Below, in pieces: positions 1 through 8,799 of a DNA stretch of 56,100 bases (position 1 is its first letter; the number at the start of each line of letters is the position of its first letter). A model generated the notes under the pieces. That model was not told the origin of the DNA, did no database searches, and saw nothing but the letters and a program-made list of their open reading frames with translations. The DNA comes from Candidatus Poribacteria bacterium (GTDB taxonomy: Bacteria; Poribacteria; WGA-4E; WGA-3G): assembly GCA_028824685.1 (NCBI GenBank), contig JAPPCZ010000053.1:85554-141653 (forward strand), in the 5' to 3' direction. The translations under genes and the position numbers were made by a program.

Positions 1-283
1 CCTCAGTGTGATAGCGTTTGCGCATATTATGCAATGTTTATCGCTATCGTGTCAAGTGCGTTTCTGGTTTGCGCCAGAGCCATTCAATCTGCAATCATTT
101 CCTTTTTTCCCTGTAGGAGCGAGCTTCGCTCGCGACCATTGGGAATATGTCACGAGCGAAGCTCGCTCTTACAGAATGTAAGAAATGCGGTGAAATCAAC
201 GCTGACTGCTGACTGCCAATTGCCTTTGAGTTTCTTTGTAGGAGCGACCTCCTGGTCGCTCCTACAGATGCGTAAGTCAAGTG
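1..283. repeat. Intergenic REP repeats
   Basis: No gene is supported here. An inverted pair of GTAGGAGCGA-type REP hairpins lies at about 111-176, and a perfect palindrome with the same TGTAGGAGCGAC ends lies at 237-266. These belong to the same family that recurs throughout the window. Confidence 0.7.
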
Positions 284-1216
284 TTACGGGCGTGGTGCGT
301 CGTCCTGGGACATTTTCATTTCAATATCAAATCCTTCACGTTTCACACGCTGGTTAAAATAGATAAGCGTGATAGTGATTGCATGTAAAGGTTTGATCAG
401 GACTCCTATTACTGAATACAAGGACACAAGGATTACATAGGATGTTGAACCTACCTCGAAAGGTGGCGGCTTGCCACTTAAGAATCCAATAGAAGACCTC
501 AGCACATATTCTGCGATTTTCAACACCGGAGCATCACCCATAAGTCCGAACATGCCTAACAATAGCACAAAAGAGACAACGAAGATTATACGAATTGCCC
601 GCAGCAGTATTTTGAGTGTAAAGATTGTGCCGAACACACGCCACCACGACTTTCTGATGAGAGCACGACTTCGGCGCATCGGTTTAGGTTTCATGCTACC
701 TTCAACGACGATGACAGGTGCATACAATTGCCAAGTAATTAGAAAATAGGTGCGCACAATCTGAGTTAGCAAAAGCAAAGAGATTATTGTTGCCACAGAA
801 AAATATCTTATTCCCGCGGACACAATATCTTCAATAAGTAATGGGAGTGATAAAGGGATCAGATAGATAAATACATTGACAAGATAGCGAGGAGATATGT
901 TTATGAAACGTTGGAAGGTGTCTCTTATTGTGATGTATCTTTGGAAATAGATTTCACTTGTAGCGACAATGAATACAACAATTGCTAATTCAGAGAGTAG
1001 ATAACTGATAAGTTCTTCTATCAGTCCGTAAGGATTATTTTTCCAGAGAAAATTAAATAATTTGTCTTCAACGGAACCTACTATAAAATAGATGATAGAG
1101 ATTCCGATAAAGAGTAGAAAATGTCTCCGATAAAGATGGAATACATTATCTATAATCTCCATCCAATTCATTATGCGAAGGTTCGTATATGTATCGGTAC
1201 TATTTTCTATTGACAT
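284..1216 (-). CDS. Multi-pass membrane protein, GPDP membrane-domain-like
   Basis: This is a 310-residue integral membrane protein with about six hydrophobic segments (roughly residues 35-60, 70-95, 110-125, 140-165, 195-225 and 260-285). The start, NWMEIIDNVFHLYRRHF, resembles the opening of glycerophosphodiester phosphodiesterase membrane-domain and related proteins, where a phrase like 'ILDRAFRLYRRNF' precedes the first membrane helix. Its function cannot be stated: such domains are often found without any catalytic part, and none is visible here. The start is supported by GAGGGG upstream of the ATG at 1216. It is the last leftward gene in the window, downstream of the tail genes, but it carries no virion signature and may be a host gene. 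Confidence 0.6.
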   Translation of the reverse strand: MSIENSTDTYTNLRIMNWMEIIDNVFHLYRRHFLLFIGISIIYFIVGSVEDKLFNFLWKNNPYGLIEELISYLLSELAIVVFIVATSEIYFQRYITIRDTFQRFINISPRYLVNVFIYLIPLSLPLLIEDIVSAGIRYFSVATIISLLLLTQIVRTYFLITWQLYAPVIVVEGSMKPKPMRRSRALIRKSWWRVFGTIFTLKILLRAIRIIFVVSFVLLLGMFGLMGDAPVLKIAEYVLRSSIGFLSGKPPPFEVGSTSYVILVSLYSVIGVLIKPLHAITITLIYFNQRVKREGFDIEMKMSQDDAPRP

Positions 1217-1695
1217 ATTCCCCTCAGTTCAGCCAGATTGGTTTATATTTTATGGGTTTCTGATGGAAGTGTCAATGGTATAGGCTTCGCAGACTTGTAG
1301 GTCGGGTAGAGTTTACGAAACCCGACACGTCCCTTTTCTGTCGGGTGTCGCTTCGCTCTACCCGACCTACGAAACTACAACCTATCTCATAAATAGTTGG
1401 ATGGCTTTGAAAACCGGATTTTAAAATCCTGTAGGCGGTGAATGCCTAAAGAAGCATGCACTTGTGGCATGCTCCATGATTCATACCCGGGGAACGCCTA
1501 CAGGCGTTCATACCGTTGATTTCTTGATTTCGATCTCCGAATCGCGACCTGTCGGGAATCGGAGATCCCTCCTACAAAGAGAATCAACTCATAACGAACC
1601 AACAAATCCTATTTATGAGATACGCTCTAATATTGTCGGGTTTCGTAAACTCTACCCGACCTACGAGACTGCTGATGGTTGACAGCCAACCACCA
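1217..1695. repeat. Intergenic REP repeats
   Basis: There is no supported gene. A full inverted GTAGGTCGGGTAGAG element spans 1297-1370, a GATCTCCGAATCGCGAC/TCGGGAATCGGAG element lies at about 1527-1577, a partial GTAGGTCGGG element lies at 1637-1665, and fragments of the 35-nt GAATGCC palindrome lie between them. Confidence 0.7.
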
Positions 1696-2439
1696 CTAAA
1701 CCTGCGCGAAGTCCATCTCAATACTATACCCGTTCCCTTTCCACTGCGTTGTGTAGGGAATCCGAAAGATCGGGCTTTCCAAAATACATTGATGAATCCT
1801 ATTCGGGTAGCGGTCGGGTTCCTGTGCAAAGTAGAATTCGGGGCGTTGGGCATAGAGTGTGTCTAACCTATCCAACATCTGTTTGTCAACGAACTTCGCA
1901 CCGAGTTTCCATCGCCACCGATTCCCACCATACCCTTTGTATTGCACGAGTGTGCCGTCAGCGAGTTCAATCACACCGCCACCGCGGTCGGCACGGAGTG
2001 GGATAATCTTATCAAAAAATCCGTCTGGAAACGCAATCATCGTGCCGTAAAAATCTATCTCGTCTACTTCAGGGACAAGCGCGCTATCCTGCTGCACCAA
2101 TCCGAGCAGGAGTTTATTCGCATCCGTGCTGCCGAAAGTAGTTTTATCAAACGCGAGGAACACATCCGCTTCGCCTGTCGTGTCCTCATCAGAAACAATC
2201 GCCGTTGCTGGTGGATTATCGCTCGCGTCATGACCGAGGTAGAGCCGAACCTTACTCGCGTTTTTCACGGCTAATCGGATACCGGTGAGTTCGGTATCTG
2301 GCATTGCCGAAAAATAAAATAGCTTCATGTGTTCATTGTTGTAGATGCCAACGGCATTACTTTCGGTGCGTCCGCTTGATGGAAAGTGATCGGTTTTCTC
2401 GTCGTAATAGATGTATGCTTGGTTTCCTTGATAAATCAT
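1696..2439 (-). CDS. Putative phage distal tail / tail-tip protein
   Basis: This 247-residue soluble protein has no signal peptide and no membrane segment. Its C-terminal third (residues about 160-247) has the style of phage tail proteins that follow the tape measure gene: an aromatic core (GYGGNRWRWKLGAKFV), a DRLDTLYAQRP helix and an acidic beta-strand ending in MDFAQV. No enzyme motif is visible. The ATG at 2439 has AAAGGA upstream. It lies just downstream (leftward) of the tape measure gene, where distal tail (Dit-like) proteins normally sit, and that position is the main reason for the call. It might instead be a minor tail or baseplate protein. Confidence 0.5.
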   Translation of the reverse strand: MIYQGNQAYIYYDEKTDHFPSSGRTESNAVGIYNNEHMKLFYFSAMPDTELTGIRLAVKNASKVRLYLGHDASDNPPATAIVSDEDTTGEADVFLAFDKTTFGSTDANKLLLGLVQQDSALVPEVDEIDFYGTMIAFPDGFFDKIIPLRADRGGGVIELADGTLVQYKGYGGNRWRWKLGAKFVDKQMLDRLDTLYAQRPEFYFAQEPDRYPNRIHQCILESPIFRIPYTTQWKGNGYSIEMDFAQV

Positions 2440-2992
2440 TTGTGTTTTAATCCTTTTTTAATGGATTTGTTCTGCTCTTGTAGGTCGGGTAGAGCAACGC
2501 GAAACCCATGAGCGTCAATTTAAGCACATAATTACCAGATTATTTCTTGTGGTAGTTCCTTGTAAGTCCGATTTTTATATCTTGAGTTCCGTCGGAACGA
2601 TATGTTTATAGAAAACGTGGTAATTAGCTTCTTGAGCTCCGGGGAATGCCTAATGGCATTCATACCGTTGATTTGGTAGGTGCGACATATAGGGTATACA
2701 CATACCGCCTCTACGAGGCTCAAGATTGCGTTAACTTCGTATGCTATAAACATACCGCCTCTACGAGGCTATACATACTCTAAAAACAGAATGAACTTCC
2801 TTAAATTGATGCATAAGGGTAGAGCGCAGCGAAACCCGACAAATACCAAAAGCGCATTTGGCGTTGATTTGGACAAATAGCAGTTAGTCGTCAGCCATCA
2901 GCAGGCGCGTTTCCAAAACGTGCCTACAAGGGAGGATACATGTATACATGTCGGGTTTCGCGTTGCTCTACCCGACCTACAAGAGGTGCTAA
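2440..2992. repeat. Intergenic repeat cluster between two tail genes
   Basis: No gene is supported. The stretch holds a GTAGGTCGGG half-element (2480-2507), a TTTATAG/TTGAGCTCC repeat with a 35-nt GAATGCC palindrome inserted at 2641-2675, AT-rich repeats ending in ATACATACTCTAAAAAC, and a GTCGGGTTTCGC...CTACCCGACCTAC element at 2949-2982 next to the tape measure stop. Confidence 0.7.
2641..2675. mobile_element. 35-nt palindromic mini-insertion inside a repeat
   Basis: The element begins GGGGAATGCC and ends GTTGATTTG. It splits a TTGAGCTCC|GTAGGnGCGA repeat that occurs uninterrupted elsewhere, for example near 35174 and 35219. Confidence 0.6.
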
Positions 2993-5224
2993 TTACCGCG
3001 CGATGATGCCCGTTGTAATCTGCCGTTGGGTTTCTTCATACATCGCTTTCAACTCTTGCGCACCGATGACCAACTTGATCTCATTCATAATCACAGGCGC
3101 ACCCGCTTCACCGCGTGGCGATGCGGTTTGTCGTGCTGTTTCCGAGACAAATCCTTGTTCAAAATTATCTTTCAAATCCACTGCGGAACGTCTACCGAGT
3201 GCAGTCGCGCGTTGTTGTGCTTGTCGGATACCAGCCTGCTGTGCGAGCGCATCGTTGATCGGGTCATCAAAACTACCGGAAAACAGCGCAGCAGCACCGA
3301 GTGCCAGCCCACCGCCAATCGCTAAAGCAGGATTGACCGCAGCCAAAAACGGCAGTGCCGAACCGAGTATCCCACCGATACCTCCACCGCCACCTGATTG
3401 CCCTGGCGCACCTAATAACGCATTTGTCACCGCAGTTGCAGCCCGCAGTTTCACCTGCTCCGCTATCATCCGACCGATACCACCGATAAAGTTCGTGACA
3501 ACAGACTGGAACGAGTCGATTTTCGCCTGATTTGCTTGTTTTTCTATCTGCGTGCGGCGTTGTGCAGCGTCTTTTTCAATCTGTTCAATCTGGCTCGCTT
3601 TTTGACGGGAAGACAATATCTCCGACTCCTTTATCTCTTGGATACGCGTCTGTGTGTTTTCTTGGAGTGTATCCAGTGCCATCTCCATCTGTTGCGGTAT
3701 TTTCACGAGGCTATCGTAAGTCGCACTGAGCAGGTCGACAGGGACATTAGAAATCGTGTCTATAATCGCCTGTTGTGCGCGTTCAAAATCTGGCACTTGT
3801 ATCGGATTTGCACGCGCTGACGGGTCAAGGGGAATGTTGAGGTTTTCAAGCCCGCCAATATCTTGTGTTGGGCGTGAAATGCTGCGACTAAAAGTAGACG
3901 TTGTGCGGCGAGGTGCGGACGGTTGCTCGGGACGATCAGCACTGAGTTGTCTGTTATTTCGCTGCGGAGAAGCATTTCCACGATCAAAACGGAATTGCAC
4001 ACCCTCTACGGGTCGGTGTAATTCAGCTGGAAATGGGACGATCTCCGCAGTTTTTCTACGCTCAACTTCTTCGGTAATCAGTTTCTGTAAATCCACCTGA
4101 TCCCGAAGTTTTTTGTTGAGTTTATGCGCCACCACCACAACTGTTTCCAACTGATAAACTTGATCTTTGAACGTTGTTGTTTGTGTCTCTGTAATCTTAT
4201 TCTGTTCTTGTAAAGCGGTTGTCTGTTCTGCAACGATCGTTTTTTGTTGCTGCAGTGCCTCTAAAGCAGTGACCCGCGCCTCTAAAATCAACACCTGTTC
4301 CTGTAAAGCGGTGTTTTGTGTTTCTATGTGCGAGGTCGTCTCACCGATAATCTGCTGTTCCTCGCGTTGCAGTGCTTTCAATTCTTGAATAATTTCAGTG
4401 CGTCGTTCTTTGAGGCTGCGCGTGCCACTTGATAGTCCAGATGTGATTTCAAACGCTTTGTAGGGTGAGATTTTACGCTGTTTTTCCTGCAGGATATATC
4501 TTTCTCTTAACAGCTGGTTTTCTTCAAGTTGCGCTTCTATAGTTTTTAGTTGGGTCTGTAGCGATGCTTTGCGGGTGGCGTTAAGTTCCTCGTCTGTGAG
4601 TTTGCGGCGTTCCCTTAGTTCTCTGTAACGTTCAAGAGTCTCGGCAAGGTCCGCTTCCAGCTCCATCTCCTGACGTGCTGCTTCCTCTCCTTTACCTTTG
4701 CTGATGTCACTGAATTTCTGCCGTTCCTTTTTTGCTGTCTGATACCGTTTGCGTAGGCTGGTAACGTCAAAGCCTGCGGATAGGATGTCTTGTTCAAGTG
4801 CTTTGCGTCCATCTGATAGTGATGGGTCGCGTCTGATGGCGTTGACTGTGTTCCTGTATTCCCTCGCCATCCGTTGCGATTCTTGGCGCGCTTTTTCCTG
4901 TGCGTTGGCAAGTGCCAGCACACCGGCGGTTAACGCAGCAGTCGCACTGATAGCGATCCCGATGGGACCGGTCGCGGCGGTGCCGAGTCCGCCTATCGCT
5001 GCCTTGACACCACCGAACCCTGCTGTAACAGTGCTGATAGAATTCACTACGCCTGAGACGCGTTCCACCTGCTTATATGCGGTTCGCGCTTGGTCGCCTA
5101 AACCTTTCGACGCACCGCTTGCATCGTTGAAGCCTTGTCTTAACGTTGTGAGATCGCGCTGCAGTTTTTGGACTTCACGCCCTGTCAAATTCTTTGCGTT
5201 GATTGTGATTATTATGTCTGCCAT
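2993..5224 (-). CDS. Phage tail tape measure protein
   Basis: This is a long, mostly helical 743-residue protein that sets tail length and is expelled with the DNA. The N-terminus (MADIIITINAKNLTGREV) matches the usual beginning of tape measure proteins. A hydrophobic, Gly/Ala-rich stretch at about 75-110 is followed by long coiled coil (about 110-390, rich in Q, E, L and R). A Pro/Arg-rich linker follows, then a second coiled coil (about 520-570) and a hydrophobic GGGGGIGGILGSALPFLAAV stretch near 610-655 that could insert in the membrane. An ATG five codons upstream (5239) is possible, but GAGA better precedes 5224. Its promoter (5648-5740) lies about 420 bp upstream, separated by nested repeats. 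Confidence 0.88.
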   Translation of the reverse strand: MADIIITINAKNLTGREVQKLQRDLTTLRQGFNDASGASKGLGDQARTAYKQVERVSGVVNSISTVTAGFGGVKAAIGGLGTAATGPIGIAISATAALTAGVLALANAQEKARQESQRMAREYRNTVNAIRRDPSLSDGRKALEQDILSAGFDVTSLRKRYQTAKKERQKFSDISKGKGEEAARQEMELEADLAETLERYRELRERRKLTDEELNATRKASLQTQLKTIEAQLEENQLLRERYILQEKQRKISPYKAFEITSGLSSGTRSLKERRTEIIQELKALQREEQQIIGETTSHIETQNTALQEQVLILEARVTALEALQQQKTIVAEQTTALQEQNKITETQTTTFKDQVYQLETVVVVAHKLNKKLRDQVDLQKLITEEVERRKTAEIVPFPAELHRPVEGVQFRFDRGNASPQRNNRQLSADRPEQPSAPRRTTSTFSRSISRPTQDIGGLENLNIPLDPSARANPIQVPDFERAQQAIIDTISNVPVDLLSATYDSLVKIPQQMEMALDTLQENTQTRIQEIKESEILSSRQKASQIEQIEKDAAQRRTQIEKQANQAKIDSFQSVVTNFIGGIGRMIAEQVKLRAATAVTNALLGAPGQSGGGGGIGGILGSALPFLAAVNPALAIGGGLALGAAALFSGSFDDPINDALAQQAGIRQAQQRATALGRRSAVDLKDNFEQGFVSETARQTASPRGEAGAPVIMNEIKLVIGAQELKAMYEETQRQITTGIIAR

Positions 5225-5239
5225 AGTGGTTCTCAGCAT

Positions 5240-5640
5240 TCGGTTTTTAGTTTTCAGTTTTTGGCTATCGGCTATTAGTAGTTGGTAGTCAGTTATCAGT
5301 GGTCAGTTTTCAGAATTTATACTGTAGGAGCGATCTCCGAATCGCGACGCGTTTGCTATCGGGAATCCAAATCAAGAAATCAACGGTATGAACGCCTGAT
5401 GAAGATTAAATAAATATTTCGGTAATTTCTTCAGTCCCGCTGAATGCCATAAGGCATTCAGCGGGACTGAAGAGCACTTAAAATGTGCCGAATATGCATA
5501 ATGAAAAATTACCGAATTAATAAATTAATCTTCATTAGGCGTTCCCCAAATCAACGCTACAAATGCCATTTAGGCATTTGGCGGGTATGAATGCCATTTG
5601 GGCATTCCCCGGAGTTCCCTCCTACACTGACTGCTGACGG
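5240..5640. repeat. Nested palindromes in the tape-measure 5' untranslated region
   Basis: No gene is supported. TCAGTTATCAG-type low-complexity sequence lies at about 5245-5310. The two halves of a GTAGGAGCGATCTCC REP (from about 5323 and at about 5609-5626) are pushed apart by a GAATGCC-type element. That element itself holds an imperfect inverted repeat of about 33 nt (from 5400 and at about 5505-5538). Inside that lies a perfect 20-bp-arm palindrome with an ATAA loop at 5429-5472. Confidence 0.75.
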
Positions 5641-5647
5641 CTATAAT

Positions 5648-5740
5648 AGTATATCTGAGGGGGTGTGCGTATCTGAAATCAAACAGGCATGCTGCACAAT
5701 AGATTTCCAATAGATACGCAATAGGTTTGCGGGGAAATGG
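5648..5740 (-). promoter_or_regulatory. Triple-CTATTG promoter module E1 (tape measure unit)
   Basis: Read leftward, three CTATTG sites start at 5724, 5713 and 5702, exactly 11 bp apart. The -10 box TATACT starts at 5653, 49 bp after the third site. No TTGACA-like -35 box is at the usual distance, so activator dependence is inferred. It points at the tape measure gene. Confidence 0.7.
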
Positions 5741-6001
5741 CGGTTGGCTGTCGGAAACCATCAGCAGTCAGCTATCAGTGGTAGGCGGGGAAAGCGGAAA
5801 ATGCCTTTGTGTTTTTTACATTCCTTTCGCAAGAGACGGGTCGGTAACAAAGAACCTCTTAATTCCGCGTCCTCTGCGCAATCCGTGTAATCCGCGATTC
5901 TGACAAAAAAAATGGCGCGTTTTGTAAAGCGCGCCTACCACAATCTTAAGGTTCTGTATAAGACTAAAAAAATAATATTTCAATAAATTGAAAAAAAGTT
6001 A

Positions 6002-6030
6002 TTGACAATAAATTAAAATTATTGTATAAT
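6002..6030 (+). promoter_or_regulatory. Consensus sigma70 promoter of leader RNA A, copy 1
   Basis: TTGACA (6002-6007) and TATAAT (6025-6030) are both perfect and separated by 17 bp. The same 29-bp sequence is found in copy 2 at 27621-27649. Transcription should start near 6037, just before the first stem of the leader. Confidence 0.85.
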
Positions 6031-6036
6031 ATCCAT

Positions 6037-6275
6037 ATTCGTTAGAAACTTGCGCTATGCGCGACTTTCTAACGGTAGAGGTGCTTTTCCGGTTTTCCGG
6101 AGCACCGACAGTGTGTTACACCCACTGCCGATGCCAAAGCACTGCCAGAGAATAGATCTGACAGGCTGGTGTCTATTTTAACAAAGACCTTATGAAAGCG
6201 TCAATGTTACTTTAGAGACCAGCGGCCTCTACAGAGATAGCTAAAACCTGCCTATTTCTGTAGTCTGTCACAAAC
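6037..6275 (+). ncRNA. Structured leader RNA A, copy 1
   Basis: This is a candidate cis-regulatory RNA of about 240 nt between a consensus promoter and a moron operon. Visible helices: CGTTAGAAA 6040-6048 with 6066-6074; GTAGAGG 6075-6081 with CCTCTAC 6226-6232; a GGTGC...GCACC hairpin at 6080-6105 with an inner TCCGG/CCGGA; CAGTG/CACTG at 6109-6126; GCTGGTGTCT/AGAGACCAGC at about 6165-6223; and CTACAGAGATAG 6229-6240 with CTATTTCTGTAG 6252-6263. The last helix shares CTAC with the long-range GTAGAGG helix, so the two are mutually exclusive, as in a switch. Copy 2 (27656-27899) keeps the helices while bases change. I recognise no known riboswitch class. Confidence 0.65.
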
Positions 6276-6292
6276 AATTAACCTACTCATTT

Positions 6293-6547
6293 ATGATAGA
6301 GGAGGCACAAGATGAGACGAGACTACAAAGTCCTTTTCACCTCAATTATTTCGCATGCATTATCACAAGCGGTTTATTGCTGTTTGGCACAATAGATGTC
6401 ACACAGGGAGATCCACCCGCTTGCGAACAACAATTCAAACGCGAATGTTCACCGAGAAAGGAAGCACCGAAACCGGGCTTGATTTGTCCAAGTCCGAGAC
6501 AACCCTGCCCACTGGACGAGACAGAAACAGGGACAACAGAGCAATAA
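6293..6547 (+). CDS. Small secreted protein, probable frameshift near the start
   Basis: The open frame encodes 84 residues. A hydrophobic stretch (FACIITSGLLLFGTIDVTQG, about residues 20-39) is followed by a short Cys/Pro-rich tail with four cysteines (CEQQF, REC, LIC, PC). The first ATG (6293) has no ribosome binding site. An excellent GGAGG lies just before an ATG at 6312 in another frame, which reads MRRDYKVLFTSIIS and then stops after 26 codons. Joining the two frames near 6350 would give a normal signal peptide (MRRDYKVLFTSII + ACIITSGLLLFG). This suggests a one-base indel, either a real decay event or a sequence error. It is the first gene behind leader RNA A and ends 12 bp before the next gene. 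Confidence 0.45.
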   Translation: MIEEAQDETRLQSPFHLNYFACIITSGLLLFGTIDVTQGDPPACEQQFKRECSPRKEAPKPGLICPSPRQPCPLDETETGTTEQ

Positions 6548-6559
6548 AGGAGAATACTC

Positions 6560-7210
6560 ATGCATAAACGCATTGCAATAGGACTGTTTGTCCTGATCTT
6601 TATCCTCGGTGTTGCGATTGTATTTTATCATCAATACACCGATATTCAGCAGCTCAAAAAAGAGGCTGCCGAAGCCGAGAAACTGATTGAAGGAAATGAG
6701 AAACCTGTCGCAGAGAACAACCTGCCACCTGCCCCATCGGGATACAAATGGGTGCCGCATGGCGACCATCACCACCTGGTGCCAATAGACGCACCTGATA
6801 CATGGCAAGAGGGAACGCATCAAAAACCTGTACAGCCATCACAGCAGATTGTTTCTCAACAGGAAAACCGAACTTCGCGAGAAAGACCCAAATACACAGG
6901 GGAGCGAACTTACGAAGCCTATGAGAAATACGTGACCGAAGCATTTCAAAACATCAAACGCAATGAGTTTGGGCTTCCAATATCTCCGCTTCCTGCTGCG
7001 CCACCAGCTTTTCGGAATCAAGAAGAAGAGGGTAAAGCGGATAGATTGTGGAATAAACTTGCTGCCGAATACGATAAAAGCGTTATCGCAGCAGCGATCC
7101 GTATGGATGCGCGTTACGTTGCACCTGAATATACAGGAGAACTCACTTATGATGCATACCACAAGTATTTGGCAGAACGCAAAAAGCTAAAGGAGGCAAA
7201 TAATGAGTAA
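6560..7210 (+). CDS. Membrane-anchored moron protein with His-cluster motif
   Basis: The 216-residue protein starts with an uncleaved signal-anchor (RIAIGLFVLIFILGVAIVFY, about 4-23) followed by a charged coiled segment (QQLKKEAAEAEKLIE). This layout matches the other anchored proteins at 14479, 15841, 19731 and 24737. A Pro-rich stalk leads to GYKWVPHGDHHHLVPI (about 61-76), a His cluster reminiscent of metal-binding His-triad motifs of streptococcal surface proteins; that comparison is by eye. Two related segments follow, ERTYEAYEKYVTEAF (about 115) and ELTYDAYHKYLAERK (about 195). Start is supported by AAGGAG. The gene overlaps the next by 8 bp, so translation is probably coupled. Exact function unknown. 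Confidence 0.6.
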   Translation: MHKRIAIGLFVLIFILGVAIVFYHQYTDIQQLKKEAAEAEKLIEGNEKPVAENNLPPAPSGYKWVPHGDHHHLVPIDAPDTWQEGTHQKPVQPSQQIVSQQENRTSRERPKYTGERTYEAYEKYVTEAFQNIKRNEFGLPISPLPAAPPAFRNQEEEGKADRLWNKLAAEYDKSVIAAAIRMDARYVAPEYTGELTYDAYHKYLAERKKLKEANNE

Positions 7211-8678
7211 CCTTTGTCTATTCAAGAAGTCATTATGCCTTCTTCTCCTTGCGATTGCTATTTGTATTATTTCTGTCAAAGCCTCGTCAATGACATTTCA
7301 AGAGTATGAAGGTATCAGAGATGCTTTTACAAATGCAAGAACTGAATTGACAGATACTGTGAGTGATTTTTATAGTCTCAAAGGTGAACGGGATGGTGCG
7401 AAAGCCTTGTATGATCTGAATGCGGAGGAGATACGCGATCAAGGCATAGTCGCTGCACATCAAGGTGTGTCTCTTCCTTTTATTACCGCCCTGGGACCCC
7501 TTGCGGCCGCCGCGACGATTACAGAATTGCGGCAAGCTATCACAAATGCACATCTCACTGCTATAGACCTTGTAGAAGGAGTTCGTTTAGCGAAAGCGTT
7601 GGACATCGCCATAAACAAAACAGATGAACTCCGCACAAAGATTGGTGATCCTGCAAACGGTTCACAGCAGGCAACAGGATTATTCAAGGTCAGAGATGAT
7701 GCTTATGATGCCTATGTCAAAGCCTACAAAAAATACTACTCTCCCACTGCAACGCCTACTCTTGCTAAGGGACGCCAAAATGCTCCGATTGATAATAAGA
7801 GTTTCTCTTATGGTTGCTTTGGTAGCGATGATTGTGATGATACATTTGGATCGCCCCATGCTGCGATGACATCACATTTCGTTCAGTGTCAAGAGAAACC
7901 GCATAAAGACCAAGAGTTTGGCTGGTATTCTTGCGAAAGGAGTTCTTGTGCTAAGGCTGAGGAACATTGGCGGCTTTGTCCCGGTACTTGCAGTAAGAAG
8001 TTCGCCCCAAAAAAGATTGGGCGCAATGGGCATTATGTCTATGTCAATAACTCTCCACATAAAGTGGTATGTGAAGAAAGAGTCTATGATGGTTTTTGGA
8101 ATGTCATCACCAATCTTTGCCATATAAAGTACGATTCGGTTTGGTATACTTGTGAGCACAGTCAGTGTCCAAATTCAACTTATCACACTGATGATGACGA
8201 CGACGATGATGATGATGATGATGACAGCACCGAACAGGACACGGAAGGGTTACAGACCGAGCAGACACAAACGTCTACGCCCTCTTACCACCCCTGCGGC
8301 GTTCATCAGACATCTGTATCTGGCACTCATTCTGCTGCAGGGTGTGGCGTTTCGGGTCATTATGTGTGTGATGGTTCAGACCATTCATTGCAAGCGAGTT
8401 GCACGACAACGAATGCCAGCGGGCAATATTGCACGGTATCAAGTTTCTATGCGTGTCAATCGCACACGCATGTGTATCCACCGCCACCGGAAACGACGTG
8501 TGCAAACGGGCATACCTACAATCCAAACAACCCGTCTGAGCATAACCGCCACCGAACGCGCACGTGCCGATTTAGTGTATGCGGGCAGACGTGGGAGGCT
8601 TGCGGGAGTTCAAATGCCCCGATATGCAATAAGCCATACCGCAAAGCGAATGGTTTGAGGTGTTGGGCAATAGAGTAA
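7203..8678 (+). CDS. Secreted Cys-rich protein with Asp tract
   Basis: This 491-residue exported protein has a signal peptide at about 1-28, then a helical domain (30-175), then a Cys-rich region (205-325) with WYSCERSSC and WYTCEHSQC units. A run of 12 aspartates (330-341, encoded by GAT/GAC repeats) and a Thr/Gln linker follow. The C-terminal domain (361-491) carries CGVHQTSVSGTHSAAGC, GHYVCDGSDHSLQASC and CRFSVCGQTWEAC. Spaced Cys and His residues suggest disulfides or metal sites in repeated units of about 45 residues. The C-terminal domain is nearly identical to that of the protein at 54079-55764, while the N-terminal halves differ strongly. It is the last gene of its operon, followed by a terminator at 8704. 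Function unknown; an extracellular binding or effector role is inferred. Confidence 0.65.
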   Translation: MSNLCLFKKSLCLLLLAIAICIISVKASSMTFQEYEGIRDAFTNARTELTDTVSDFYSLKGERDGAKALYDLNAEEIRDQGIVAAHQGVSLPFITALGPLAAAATITELRQAITNAHLTAIDLVEGVRLAKALDIAINKTDELRTKIGDPANGSQQATGLFKVRDDAYDAYVKAYKKYYSPTATPTLAKGRQNAPIDNKSFSYGCFGSDDCDDTFGSPHAAMTSHFVQCQEKPHKDQEFGWYSCERSSCAKAEEHWRLCPGTCSKKFAPKKIGRNGHYVYVNNSPHKVVCEERVYDGFWNVITNLCHIKYDSVWYTCEHSQCPNSTYHTDDDDDDDDDDDDSTEQDTEGLQTEQTQTSTPSYHPCGVHQTSVSGTHSAAGCGVSGHYVCDGSDHSLQASCTTTNASGQYCTVSSFYACQSHTHVYPPPPETTCANGHTYNPNNPSEHNRHRTRTCRFSVCGQTWEACGSSNAPICNKPYRKANGLRCWAIE

Positions 8679-8703
8679 CATTGTTCATCTGACATAACAA
8701 CAC

Positions 8704-8739
8704 AGGCAGGTATCCTTTGGGTATCTGCCTTTATTTTTT
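8704..8739 (+). terminator. Rho-independent terminator, GGCAGGTATCC family
   Basis: The hairpin AGGCAGGTATCC / GGGTATCTGCCT with a short TTT loop is followed by TTATTTTTT. Similar hairpins end the operons at 17109, 21911 and, on the other strand, 54072. Confidence 0.85.
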
Positions 8740-8799
8740 ATCAATACCTATCCTTGATAACTGACCGCTGATAGCCGAAAGCCGAAAGCCATTTCCCGC

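Noticed and set aside
1464..1682. 72-codon frame over REPs
   Set aside because: It is made almost entirely of REP and mini-insertion sequence; no ribosome site.
2940..3530. Rightward open frame of 196 codons opposite the tape measure gene
   Set aside because: It is the antisense shadow of a clear coding region, has no ribosome site, and begins in a REP.
6037..6275. Known riboswitch (the AGAGGTGC start recalls the lysine class)
   Set aside because: Only that short stretch matches; the conserved core and helix order of the lysine class are absent, and no other class fits.
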